From positions 2,108,001 through 2,172,000 of the forward strand of contig CAVTJP010000005.1 in NCBI GenBank assembly GCA_963735085.1: a DNA stretch of 64,000 bases. The letters are read 5' to 3'. The stretch is from DATJGR01 sp963735085 (GTDB taxonomy: Bacteria; Pseudomonadota; Gammaproteobacteria; Pseudomonadales; Azotimanducaceae). Below, piece by piece: positions 8,201 to 15,283 of the stretch (its first letter is position 1; the number at the start of each line of letters is the position of its first letter). The notes below the pieces were generated by a model that ran no database searches, had not been told where the DNA came from, and was given only the letters and a program-made list of their open reading frames with translations. Position numbers and translations under genes: made by a program.

Positions 8201-9318
8201 TCGAAAGACAGCCAGATACTGCGCGCCAACGAAAAATCGTTAGGCGTCGGATTGGGATCGCCGCGGAACTGCTCGGCAAGCTTCAATGCGTTCTGCGCGG
8301 TGACCACATACGCGGGAATATCTTTGAATGGCGCGTTCGTCTGACTCAGATCAATTGGTGTCGCACCTTCGACGTTTACCACCCGCAACGCGCGGTCGGC
8401 GTTGAATCCCCAGATCTCCTGTGCCGGCCAGTAGTCGGTTTTTGCGGCTGCGCGAAACTTTTCTGCTGCATGGAATATGGTCGGCGCGTCGAGCGCACGG
8501 GCCGTCAACTGCACCTGCCACTCGCCCGGTTCGACCTGCACCTCGAGTTGGCCGCTGCTGTCGAGGCGCGCGGGCAATCTGCTGTCGATGGCCGTGAGTT
8601 CGAACCCTTCGGGCATCGCGCGGCCCAGTGTGACGAGGCGGTGGCTGCCTGCTACAGAGAGGTCGATATAAGTTTGCAGCAGCATCGGCACGCCGTCGTC
8701 GAGGCGTCGATAAACGCGTGCTGTCAGCGAATCGTTGGGCGGGTTGGCGGCGGGGCCGGACGTCGCCGGGTTGGTGCCGAGCCACAACCGCCCGGCCTTG
8801 ATCAGCGGCTGCGGGATCGGGCTGCCGTCGATGCTTACCTGCAGCATGCCGGGCTGACGCGGCAGCGCAAGCGAATCGGGCAGGGTGCTCCAATGCAGCG
8901 TGCCGGTCACGGTGTAGCGCCCGGGTGGCAGGCGCAGCCGCGGCCGATCCTGCAGGCGCGTAACGACTGCGGGTGCGCCATTCGAGCGAACGTCGTCGGG
9001 CCACGCGTCGGCATCACCCGGCAGAATCACGTCGGCGTCGCCAAATAGCTCCACGTCGATCGAAAAGCGGCCCGCGGTTTTGGTCAGATCGAGATTCAGC
9101 GCGCTCATCCACACGCATGTACGGATCGCGGCATTGTCATATTGCGGCGGGCATTGGATATCGGGGTGGCGATCGAGCACCCAGCCGCGCCACGGTTCGA
9201 GTACGGCCGGTATGTTGGGCTGCGCGGCGTATGCGTGTCCGGCGCCGATCGCGGCCCCAAACATCGCCATCACCAGCGCAGCCACCAGCCGGCGCGTTCG
9301 TTGCTGCATTTTCCCCAT
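5230..9318 (-). CDS. Large multi-domain membrane protein of unknown function
   Basis: A roughly 1362-residue protein I do not recognise. The start region MGKMQQRTRRLVAALVMAMF continues into a Sec-type signal sequence ending near GHAYAA. Then comes a long, probably periplasmic beta-rich section with LPPGRYTVTGTLHW-type text (about 9200-7900). A central hydrophobic cluster (about 7870-7590) is followed by another segment near 7265-7100, a second extracytoplasmic section ending about 5870, and a C-terminal group of membrane segments (about 5850-5290). Three in-frame ATGs (9324, 9318, 9309) sit in a GGGGATGGGGATGGGG run; I chose 9318 for its GGGG spacing, but 9309 is also possible. An open frame extends further upstream to 9552, but it crosses the divergent oxidase gene and a tandem repeat and is not credible. 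The domain plan suggests an envelope-spanning scaffold or sensor; this is inference only. Confidence 0.75.
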   Translation of the reverse strand: MGKMQQRTRRLVAALVMAMFGAAIGAGHAYAAQPNIPAVLEPWRGWVLDRHPDIQCPPQYDNAAIRTCVWMSALNLDLTKTAGRFSIDVELFGDADVILPGDADAWPDDVRSNGAPAVVTRLQDRPRLRLPPGRYTVTGTLHWSTLPDSLALPRQPGMLQVSIDGSPIPQPLIKAGRLWLGTNPATSGPAANPPNDSLTARVYRRLDDGVPMLLQTYIDLSVAGSHRLVTLGRAMPEGFELTAIDSRLPARLDSSGQLEVQVEPGEWQVQLTARALDAPTIFHAAEKFRAAAKTDYWPAQEIWGFNADRALRVVNVEGATPIDLSQTNAPFKDIPAYVVTAQNALKLAEQFRGDPNPTPNDFSLARSIWLSFDGTGITVRDTLDGSIARPTRLAARFVPGRMTVDGTPQLITRLGDAKPGIELPSGKHRIVATSELPRAGLDTAVGWDTDVSRLSGALHLPPGWRLLWTHGVDRAPTAWLARWTLWDIFLVVISVVLALRLLSRTAAALFALTLVLVYQEPGAPTFAWIVLLLLLAVLRVARARLGQLARLSYFVVLAATVLGILSFAIDNFRMAIYPQLENRSAALPTSVAETFTTAPAEKREAGSSDANVVRAMASSALKKQNAPAVAPASAPLRQLEANTQVQTGPGVPTWQWRNETLIWDGPVTAAQPVALVLSPPWLTRSLHVVGPVLLLLLAAIVGGATLPPSTPLPAWLKRIAVPAATVLLFVAGFGAPTSVHADIPSQQMLNELEQRLTRPPECLPGCAAVEHASVTLAGDRLSMRLNVNAAVNVALPLPSVAQWWPLEAHDGDHAAVVTRDDAGQMTVAVTAGMHTIELSGPVTDIDRFELPFPAPPGRISLDLKGWHAYGVEDGRLRGGAVQFERNAASTTSEAKASLVPAPIAPYFKLSRTFDFGLEWRIHTTLTRLAPRSGGIPFAIPLVTGESLLDGRVRAEDGKIIGVLAPGQQQIDWLSALASTATLQLTAPAVSQWSEQWTLVPSNFWHVDYAGIPATLTPMKLAAGEAAGPRFAPLSGEALKITLTKPVPVRGETTTVESISLSEQPGARARRSTLTLRLLSSQGGNYAVRIPSNAKILSIAINGAPQPIPTAGESLPLPVMPGSETAEVAWEAPLAIGAMLRTSAVVLAGRAYNVRLNLSLPSNRWPLFVGGPLLGPAILYWGVVVVVIGIAWLLSRVPGLPLTTLDGVLLGFGMSLCNLPSTILVAAWLLLLLLRRRHADRLEQVPVRTFQLTQFLLALGSVVTLIALAASVPMGLLGTPEMHVVGNGSSAYSYHWFQDQTQANLPSAYVVSAPMWVYRVVMLAWSLWLAFAIMRWVRWGWSAFIAGAAWKSTRAKPEPSAVS

Positions 9319-9381
9319 CCCCATCCCCGAAAGGCGCCCGATTCTTTCATTTCTGATCCAATGCCGAAAGCGCGTCGAAAA

Positions 9382-9441
9382 GGCACTTCGCAAGGCACTT
9401 CTAATGGCACGTCGAATGGCACGTCGAATGGCACTTCGAGT
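9382..9441. repeat. Five tandem 12-bp repeats in a divergent promoter region
   Basis: Five consecutive 12-base units (9382, 9394, 9406, 9418, 9430) of consensus GGCACKTCGAAT, differing at one to three positions each. They lie between the divergent starts of the large membrane protein (9318) and the hydroxyacid oxidase (9491). In one plus-strand frame they would read GTSN repeats within a 38-codon open frame (9361-9477), for which I see no ribosome site. Confidence 0.85.
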
Positions 9442-9490
9442 GGAATGGGCCGGCGCGCTACCATCCGGTGCCAGTAATCTGGAGTCGACG

Positions 9491-10576
9491 ATGAATACAT
9501 TCCGCACCCTGCACGACATCGCGAAAGCGGCGCGCGCCAATCTGTCGCGCAACGACTGGGACTACCTGATCGGCGCCGCGGACACCGAGACTTCGATGAA
9601 GCGCAATCGTCTTGCGCTCGATTCGATTGCGTTTCGGCCGCGCGTGTTGAACGACGTCGCGAACGTTGATGCGGGCGTCGACCTCTGCGGTCATCGGCTG
9701 CGGATACCGGTGGTGCTGCCGCCCATCGGATCGATTCAGGTGTTCGAATCGGGCGGTGCGGCGTCCGTTGCGCAGGCAGCCGGTGCATTCGGCACGATGA
9801 TGATTCTGAGTTCGGTGTGTCTGCCGGATTTCGAAACGCTCGCGAAAGCACAACCGCGCGAGGGCTCGGCGCCAAAGATCTTCCAGCTTTATCTACTCGG
9901 CGATTGGGGCTGGATGGATGATCGCATCGAACGGGCGATCGCAGCGGGTTATGCCGGCTTCTGCCTGACGGTGGATACCGCCGTGTACAGCCGCCGTGAG
10001 CGCGACATCGCGAAGGCATACGTGCCGGCATCGGGCCGCCAGGCGGGCGGCGGCGATTTCATCCATCAGGCGAAGATGACGTGGGACACCGTTGCACACA
10101 TCAAACGCAAACACGCGATCCCGTTGTGGCTGAAAGGCATCAACGCGGCGGACGACGCGCGCCGCGCGGTCGATCTGGGTGTCGATGTCGTTTACGTGTC
10201 CAACCACGGCGGCCGTCAACTCGATCATGGCCGTGGCTGCATCGATGCGTTGCCGGACGTGGCAGCCGCGGTGGCGGGGCGCGTGCCGGTGATTGTCGAC
10301 GGCGGTTTCATGCGCGGCACAGACATCATCAAAGGCCTCGCGCGCGGCGCCTCGGCAGTGGGTGTCGGACGCCTCGAGGCATTGGCGATGGCGGCTGGCG
10401 GCGCGTCGGCGCTGACACGCGCACTGGAACTGCTCGAAGTGGAGATCCGCACCAACATGGCGTTGTTGGGCGTCAGTCGTGTCGCAGATCTGACCCCGGA
10501 ACTGCTCGAATCCGCCCCGCCGATTGGCACCCCGCACGTGCTATCGGCGTTCCCGCTGTTGGACGAGGGATATTAG
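9491..10576 (+). CDS. FMN-dependent alpha-hydroxy-acid oxidase/dehydrogenase
   Basis: A 361-residue (beta/alpha)8 flavoenzyme of the lactate/glycolate/mandelate oxidase family, oxidising an (S)-2-hydroxyacid to the 2-oxoacid. The active-site segment SNHGGRQLD places the catalytic base at His239 and substrate-binding Arg242. VIVDGGFMRGTDIIKGLARGA is the FMN-phosphate region. LTVDTAVYSRRERD carries further flavin contacts. The ATG at 9491 has GGAG at 9481-9484. The frame stays open for 411 bases upstream, but that part is antisense to another gene. The substrate (lactate, glycolate, mandelate or a longer hydroxyacid) cannot be decided. A composite palindromic repeat starts 27 bases after the stop. 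Confidence 0.9.
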   Translation: MNTFRTLHDIAKAARANLSRNDWDYLIGAADTETSMKRNRLALDSIAFRPRVLNDVANVDAGVDLCGHRLRIPVVLPPIGSIQVFESGGAASVAQAAGAFGTMMILSSVCLPDFETLAKAQPREGSAPKIFQLYLLGDWGWMDDRIERAIAAGYAGFCLTVDTAVYSRRERDIAKAYVPASGRQAGGGDFIHQAKMTWDTVAHIKRKHAIPLWLKGINAADDARRAVDLGVDVVYVSNHGGRQLDHGRGCIDALPDVAAAVAGRVPVIVDGGFMRGTDIIKGLARGASAVGVGRLEALAMAAGGASALTRALELLEVEIRTNMALLGVSRVADLTPELLESAPPIGTPHVLSAFPLLDEGY

Positions 10577-10602
10577 TCGGTTCATGCTGCGTAGTCATAG
10601 TG

Positions 10603-10951
10603 GTCGCGATGGAGGTGGGTCTGCTATGCCGCGGACACGCAGTAAGTCCCATCCCTGGAGCTCGTCAGCGCCATCCATGGCGCCGACGGTCCGCTGCATA
10701 GCAGACCCGCCTCCATCGCGACTCGAGCGACGCGCTTCGTTTGCGAGAGAACGAGGGTCAGAGTGCTTCACCAAGACATATAAACGCGGCTCCACGTCGC
10801 ATGAAGCACTCTGACCCTTTGCCCCTGCCTGTTACCGCTGGCTACGCCGACGCAGGGGGAGGTGCCAGGGATGGCGCAACGAGAGCCCCCCAGGGATGGG
10901 TTCATGGCGTGTCCGGCACAACAAACATCCGCCTCGACCGTGAACCGTAGC
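10603..10951. repeat. Composite palindromic repeat I (hairpin - 65-bp core - degenerate hairpin)
   Basis: Hairpin module 1 has arms 10603-10629 and 10696-10722 (27 bases each, one mismatch) closing a 66-base loop. That loop contains AGTAAGTCCCATCCCTGGAG and an inner GCGCCATccATGGCGC stem. The 65-bp core lies at 10754-10818. Downstream (about 10843-10950) is an eroded version of module 2. It lies between the convergent oxidase and DUF1820 genes. Short open frames running through it reproduce those in the other copies and are not genes. Confidence 0.85.
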
Positions 10952-10961
10952 GCAACCGCCC

Positions 10962-11300
10962 TCAGGGTTTCCCTTCGTTGCGCGGAATCGGCAGTGGAAG
11001 ATGCGCGATATTGGTGCCGCCTTTGCTCTCGCTGATCTTCGCGACACCTTCCTTTTCGACCTCGTCGATGCGCACAACCGAATGCACAGGTATGAAGCTG
11101 CGCTGCACACCGTCGAACTCTGTACGTAGCCGGTCCTGGCCCGGGTCGATCACGACCTTGGTCTTGTCACCGAAGATGTAGTCCTCGATCTCGATGAATC
11201 CGTACAGATCGCTCTGATAAATCGCGCGCGCATACACCTCGTAGATCTGGCCTTGATTGTGAAAGAGGATCTTGTAGATGTGTTGCTGCTGATCGGCCAT
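10962..11300 (-). CDS. DUF1820 family protein
   Basis: A 112-residue small soluble protein of the DUF1820 family, widespread in gammaproteobacteria and without a known function. Features are the N-terminal IYKILFHNQGQIYEVYAR, the central GFIEIEDYIFG and VQRSFIPVHSVVRIDEVEKEG. The length is normal. It is divergent from miaB with roughly 100 bases between, a placement often seen for this family. It has no signal peptide or membrane segment. Confidence 0.88.
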   Translation of the reverse strand: MADQQQHIYKILFHNQGQIYEVYARAIYQSDLYGFIEIEDYIFGDKTKVVIDPGQDRLRTEFDGVQRSFIPVHSVVRIDEVEKEGVAKISESKGGTNIAHLPLPIPRNEGKP

Positions 11301-11338
11301 GCGCGTTCCCGATGCGGATGTTTCGCCATATATAAAGG

Positions 11339-11369
11339 TCTGACCCGCAAATTCAAGTGCCGCTATAAT
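11339..11369 (+). promoter_or_regulatory. Candidate sigma-70 promoter for miaB
   Basis: A perfect TATAAT lies at 11364-11369, 36 bases before the miaB ATG. The -35 region is poor (TCTGAC at 11339-11344 with a 19-base spacer, or TGACCC with 17). The A/T-rich box in an otherwise GC-rich sequence and its position make it the likely promoter of the miaB-ybeZ-ybeY-corC-lnt unit. Confidence 0.5.
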
Positions 11370-11404
11370 TCCGTCCCCGTTTAATTCGATTGCAGCACGA
11401 AATA

Positions 11405-12757
11405 ATGCCCGGAAAAGTCTTCATCGAGACACAGGGGTGTCAGATGAACGAGTACGACTCGGCTCGCATGCTCGACCTGCTGCGGGAAAGCCACGGACTC
11501 GAGCCCGTACATTGCGCCGAGGACGCCGACGTGCTGCTGCTCAACACCTGCTCGGTGCGCGAGAAGGCGCAGGAGAAGGTGTTTTCGCAACTCGGCCGGT
11601 GGCGGCCATTGAAGGCTGCCAGGCCCGACCTGCTGATTGGCGTCGGCGGCTGCGTTGCGAGCCAGGAGGGCGATGCGATCCGGCGTCGCGCGCCGTATGT
11701 CGATGTGGTGTTCGGGCCGCAGACCTTGCATCGCCTGCCGGCGCTGCTCGAAGCAGCCCGCACCGGTGCACAGGACAGCGCGCAGGTTGTCGACATCAGC
11801 TTTGTCGCAATCGAAAAGTTCGACTCGTTGCCGGCGCCGAAGGTCGATGGGCCGGCGGCGATGGTTTCGGTGATGGAAGGTTGCAGCAAATACTGTTCGT
11901 TCTGCGTCGTGCCATACACGCGCGGGCCCGAAGTGAGCCGCCCGGTCGCCGACGTAATGCGCGAAGTGGTGCAGCTCGCGCGCCAGGGCGTTCGCGAAAT
12001 CACTTTCCTCGGCCAGAACGTCAACGCCTACCGCGGCGAGATCGATGGCGATCAGGCAGATCTTGCCGAGTTGCTGCACTACGCAGCCGACGTACCTGGG
12101 ATCGACAGGCTGCGCTATACCACCTCGCACCCTGTCGAATTTTCCAACAGTCTGATCGAGGCGTACGCGAGCCTGCCGCAACTCGTCAGCCACGTGCATC
12201 TGCCGGTTCAATCGGGATCGGATCGCGTGCTCGCACTGATGAAGCGCGGCCATACGATTCTGGAATACAAGGACAAGATTCGCCGCGTACGCGCGGTGCG
12301 GCCGGATGTGTCGTTGACGTCCGATTTCATCGTCGGCTTCCCCGGCGAAACCGATCGGGATTTCGAGGCGACGCTGGCGCTCGTCGAGGCGCTGCGCTTC
12401 GACATGTCATTCACGTTCCAGTACAGCCCGCGCCCAGGCACGCCGGCTGCGAGCCTGCCCGATCCGACCCCGCCCGACGTCAAGCGCGGGCGGCTGACGA
12501 GGCTGCAGGCGCTGCTGCGCAAGCAGGGTGATGCGTTCAGCCGGGCAATGGTCGGCACCACGCAACGGGTACTTGTGACCGGGCCGGCCAAACGCGATCC
12601 GAGACAGTTGCAGGGTCGCACGGACAACAATCGCGTGGTCAACTTCGATGGCGCCGCCGAGATCGGCCAATTCGTCAGCGTCGTCATCGACGAAGCGAAG
12701 AGCTACACGTTGCGAGGTAGCGTCGTTGGAAACACAGCCGCTGTAAACAGCAATTGA
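11405..12757 (+). CDS. miaB: tRNA-2-methylthio-N6-dimethylallyladenosine synthase MiaB
   Basis: A 450-residue radical-SAM methylthiotransferase that adds the 2-methylthio group to i6A37 of tRNAs reading UNN codons. The N-terminal UPF0004 domain holds the auxiliary-cluster cysteines Cys12, Cys49 and Cys83. The radical-SAM CxxxCxxC is Cys160/164/167 (CSKYCSFC). A TRAM domain ends the protein (RTDNNRVVNF). The ATG at 11405 gives the canonical PGKVFIETQGCQMNEYDS start; an in-frame TTG 15 bases upstream is unlikely. It heads the conserved run miaB-ybeZ-ybeY-corC-lnt. Confidence 0.97.
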   Translation: MPGKVFIETQGCQMNEYDSARMLDLLRESHGLEPVHCAEDADVLLLNTCSVREKAQEKVFSQLGRWRPLKAARPDLLIGVGGCVASQEGDAIRRRAPYVDVVFGPQTLHRLPALLEAARTGAQDSAQVVDISFVAIEKFDSLPAPKVDGPAAMVSVMEGCSKYCSFCVVPYTRGPEVSRPVADVMREVVQLARQGVREITFLGQNVNAYRGEIDGDQADLAELLHYAADVPGIDRLRYTTSHPVEFSNSLIEAYASLPQLVSHVHLPVQSGSDRVLALMKRGHTILEYKDKIRRVRAVRPDVSLTSDFIVGFPGETDRDFEATLALVEALRFDMSFTFQYSPRPGTPAASLPDPTPPDVKRGRLTRLQALLRKQGDAFSRAMVGTTQRVLVTGPAKRDPRQLQGRTDNNRVVNFDGAAEIGQFVSVVIDEAKSYTLRGSVVGNTAAVNSN

Positions 12758-12798
12758 CAGACCATCGGTCGCCGATATGCTAGCCGTCATATGCCCAG

Positions 12799-13836
12799 TT
12801 GCCTCGTAGTTTGACGGACCAGCCGAATCGCGTCGTGGCGCTGACGGGCAGCGTCACGCTCGAACCCAACGATTCCCGCCGCCTCGCGTCGCTATGTGGC
12901 CCGTTCGATGCGAATCTCAAGTTCATCGAACGCAATCTCGGCGTACGGATTCGCAACCGCGGTAATGAATTTCAGGTGTCCGGCCCGGCGCAACGCGTCG
13001 AGGCAGCCGAAGCGCTGCTGAAGGTGCTGTACGAAGACACCACCGATGGCGAGGCCCTCGAATCCGAAGCCATTCATCTGTATCTGCAGGATGCCGGCGT
13101 AGAAGCGTTGACGCGCGGCGAGGGCGACGATGGGTTGTTGATTCATACGCGCCGCAAAACGATCAAGCCGCGCGGACCCAATCAGACTCATTACGTGCGC
13201 GCGATTCAGTTGCACGACGCGAACTTCGGCATCGGTCCGGCGGGTACCGGCAAGACTTATCTGGCCGTCGCGTGCGCCGTTGCGGCGCTCGAACAGCAAC
13301 GCGTGGGGCGGATTCTGCTGGTTCGGCCGGCGGTCGAGGCGGGCGAGAAACTTGGCTTCCTGCCCGGCGATCTCGCACAGAAGATCGACCCGTATCTGCG
13401 GCCCCTGTACGACGCGCTGTACGAAATGATGGGCGTCGAGCGGGTGCACAAGTACATCGAGCGCAACATCATCGAAGTGGCGCCGCTGGCGTTCATGCGC
13501 GGCCGCACATTGAACAACGCGTTCATCATCCTTGATGAAAGCCAGAACACGACCATCGAACAGATGAAGATGTTCCTGACGCGGATCGGCTTCGGCTCCA
13601 CTGCCGTGATCACCGGTGACATCACGCAGATCGACCTGCCGCGTGGCAGCCGTTCCGGACTGATTCACTGCATCGGCGTGCTCGATGGTGTGGACGGGCT
13701 TTCATTCACCCACTTCACGTCGAAGGATGTCGTGCGGCACCCCTTGGTACAACGCATCGTCGAAGCCTACGCGCGTCACGACGCCACCAGCGAACTGCGA
13801 TCCGAAAACGGTTCGCGGAGCGATGACCACTCCTGA
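12799..13836 (+). CDS. ybeZ: PhoH-family ATPase YbeZ
   Basis: A PhoH-like P-loop NTPase of about 345 residues that associates with the YbeY ribonuclease in ribosome/rRNA maturation. An N-terminal KH-like region (LGVRIRNRGNEFQVSGP) precedes the ATPase. Walker A is GPAGTGKTY, Walker B is FIILDESQN, and ITGDITQIDLPRGSRSGL is the typical sensor region. There is no in-frame ATG at the front, so the start is TTG at 12799 or TTG at 12811; neither has a strong ribosome site. An ATG at 12791 is in another frame and stops at once. Only two bases separate it from ybeY, implying translational coupling. Confidence 0.93.
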   Translation: MPRSLTDQPNRVVALTGSVTLEPNDSRRLASLCGPFDANLKFIERNLGVRIRNRGNEFQVSGPAQRVEAAEALLKVLYEDTTDGEALESEAIHLYLQDAGVEALTRGEGDDGLLIHTRRKTIKPRGPNQTHYVRAIQLHDANFGIGPAGTGKTYLAVACAVAALEQQRVGRILLVRPAVEAGEKLGFLPGDLAQKIDPYLRPLYDALYEMMGVERVHKYIERNIIEVAPLAFMRGRTLNNAFIILDESQNTTIEQMKMFLTRIGFGSTAVITGDITQIDLPRGSRSGLIHCIGVLDGVDGLSFTHFTSKDVVRHPLVQRIVEAYARHDATSELRSENGSRSDDHS

Positions 13837-13838
13837 TT

Positions 13839-14336
13839 TTGAAAACCAGTTTTGAACACCCGGCGTTGAGCAGCAGGCTTGTGCGCACCAGAATTGAGAT
13901 TCAGGTCGCCGATGACGTCGACGCGCCGGTGCGAGCGACTGCGTTACGTCGTTGGGCGAAAGCGGCGTTGGCGGCCATCGACGAAGCCGGCAGTCTGTGC
14001 ATTCGGATCGTCGGTGCCGATGAGATGGCCGATCTCAACGCGCGCTATCGCAACAAGCAGGGCACTACCAACGTGCTGTCCTTCTCCTTCACCGATATGG
14101 TCGAACCCGAGGGAGGCGAGCGATTGCTTGGCGATGTGGTGATCTGCGCACCGGTGCTTGCCGCCGAAGCTGCGCTGCAAGCCAAATCGGAAAGCGATCA
14201 CTGCGCGCACCTGCTGGTCCACGGCGTGCTGCATCTGTTTGGTTACGACCATGAAACGGCCGCTGATGCACAGGTGATGGAAGGCCGCGAAGTCGCCATA
14301 CTGAGTACCTTTGGCATTGGCGACCCGTATCAATGA
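13839..14336 (+). CDS. ybeY: Endoribonuclease YbeY
   Basis: A single-strand endoribonuclease and metalloprotein acting in 16S rRNA 3'-end maturation and 70S quality control. The zinc-binding HGVLHLFGYDH motif gives His128, His132 and His138 counted from the TTG at 13839. RYRNKQGTTNVLSFSF is the other family signature. The start is uncertain: TTG 13839 gives 165 residues, while GTG at 13881 would give the usual short N-terminus before IEIQVADD. It lies tightly between ybeZ and corC. Confidence 0.94.
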   Translation: MKTSFEHPALSSRLVRTRIEIQVADDVDAPVRATALRRWAKAALAAIDEAGSLCIRIVGADEMADLNARYRNKQGTTNVLSFSFTDMVEPEGGERLLGDVVICAPVLAAEAALQAKSESDHCAHLLVHGVLHLFGYDHETAADAQVMEGREVAILSTFGIGDPYQ

Positions 14337-14393
14337 TCCTACTGTGTGGTCGGTTGGCTATTCGGTTCGGGGGCCCGTTCGGAATGCGATCGT

Positions 14394-15245
14394 ATGAGTG
14401 ACTCCGAGACTGACGGCACCGGAAGTGGCCGGGGCTGGATCGAACGGGTCGCCGACATGTTCTCCGGCGAGCCCACGTCGCGCTCGGAATTGATGGAAAC
14501 GTTGCGCGACGCGGCCGATCGCGACGTGATTGATGCCGACGTCCTCAACATCCTGTTCGGTGCAATCGCCGTTGCCGACATGCACGCGCGCGACGTGATG
14601 GTGCCGCGCTCGCAGCTCGTCTACGTCCGCGCCGACATGGCGCCGCAGCAGTTTCTGCCGATCGTCATCGAGTCGCAGCATTCCCGGTTTCCCGTCATTG
14701 GCGACGACTTCGACGATCTGCACGGAATCCTGCATGCGAAGGACATCCTGCCGCTGCTGCTGCAGGACGACTGGGCCGATTTCGACATCAAGGATTGCAT
14801 ACGCCCGGCGGCCGCGATTCCGGAGAGCAAACGGCTCAACGTGCTGCTGCAGGACTTTCGTGCCAACCGCAATCACATGGCGGTGGTTATCGACGAATAT
14901 GGTCATGTCAGCGGCGCCGTGACGATCGAGGATGTGCTGGAACAGATCGTCGGCGACATCGAAGACGAACACGATGTCGATGAAGATTCAGACATCAAGG
15001 AACTCGACGCGAACAACTACACGGTCAAGGCGACAACGCCGATCGAGGATTTCAACGAACGGCTCGGCACGAACTTCAGCGACACCGAATTCGACACGAT
15101 CGGTGGTCTGGTGATGAAGCACTTCGGCCACCTGCCGAAGCGCGACGAAAGTACCCAAATGGGCGAACTGATGTTCGAAGTGCTCAATGCCGACAGCCGG
15201 CGGATTCGGCTGATGCGTGTCTCGCCGATTGGCCGGGATCGCTGA
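14394..15245 (+). CDS. corC: CorC/HlyC family CBS-domain protein (YbeX)
   Basis: A 283-residue cytosolic CorC/YbeX protein linked to magnesium/cobalt efflux and, through its ybeZ-ybeY neighbours, to ribosome metabolism. Two CBS domains span about residues 65-190 (VMVPRSQLVYV; HMAVVIDEYGHVSGAVTIEDVLEQIVGDIEDEHD). A C-terminal transporter-associated domain follows (FNERLGTNFSDTEFDTIGG). The ATG at 14394 gives the family-typical acidic MSDSETDG start; an in-frame GTG-type extension of 16 residues is less likely. It is the fourth gene of the miaB unit. Confidence 0.93.
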   Translation: MSDSETDGTGSGRGWIERVADMFSGEPTSRSELMETLRDAADRDVIDADVLNILFGAIAVADMHARDVMVPRSQLVYVRADMAPQQFLPIVIESQHSRFPVIGDDFDDLHGILHAKDILPLLLQDDWADFDIKDCIRPAAAIPESKRLNVLLQDFRANRNHMAVVIDEYGHVSGAVTIEDVLEQIVGDIEDEHDVDEDSDIKELDANNYTVKATTPIEDFNERLGTNFSDTEFDTIGGLVMKHFGHLPKRDESTQMGELMFEVLNADSRRIRLMRVSPIGRDR

Positions 15246-15283
15246 GCCGGCAACGATGTTCTGCGCATGAAAATGATTTACGC

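Noticed and set aside
9319..9552. N-terminal extension of the large membrane protein
   Set aside because: It would run through the 12-bp tandem repeat and antisense into the first codons of the hydroxyacid oxidase. A signal peptide starts only at 9324-9309.
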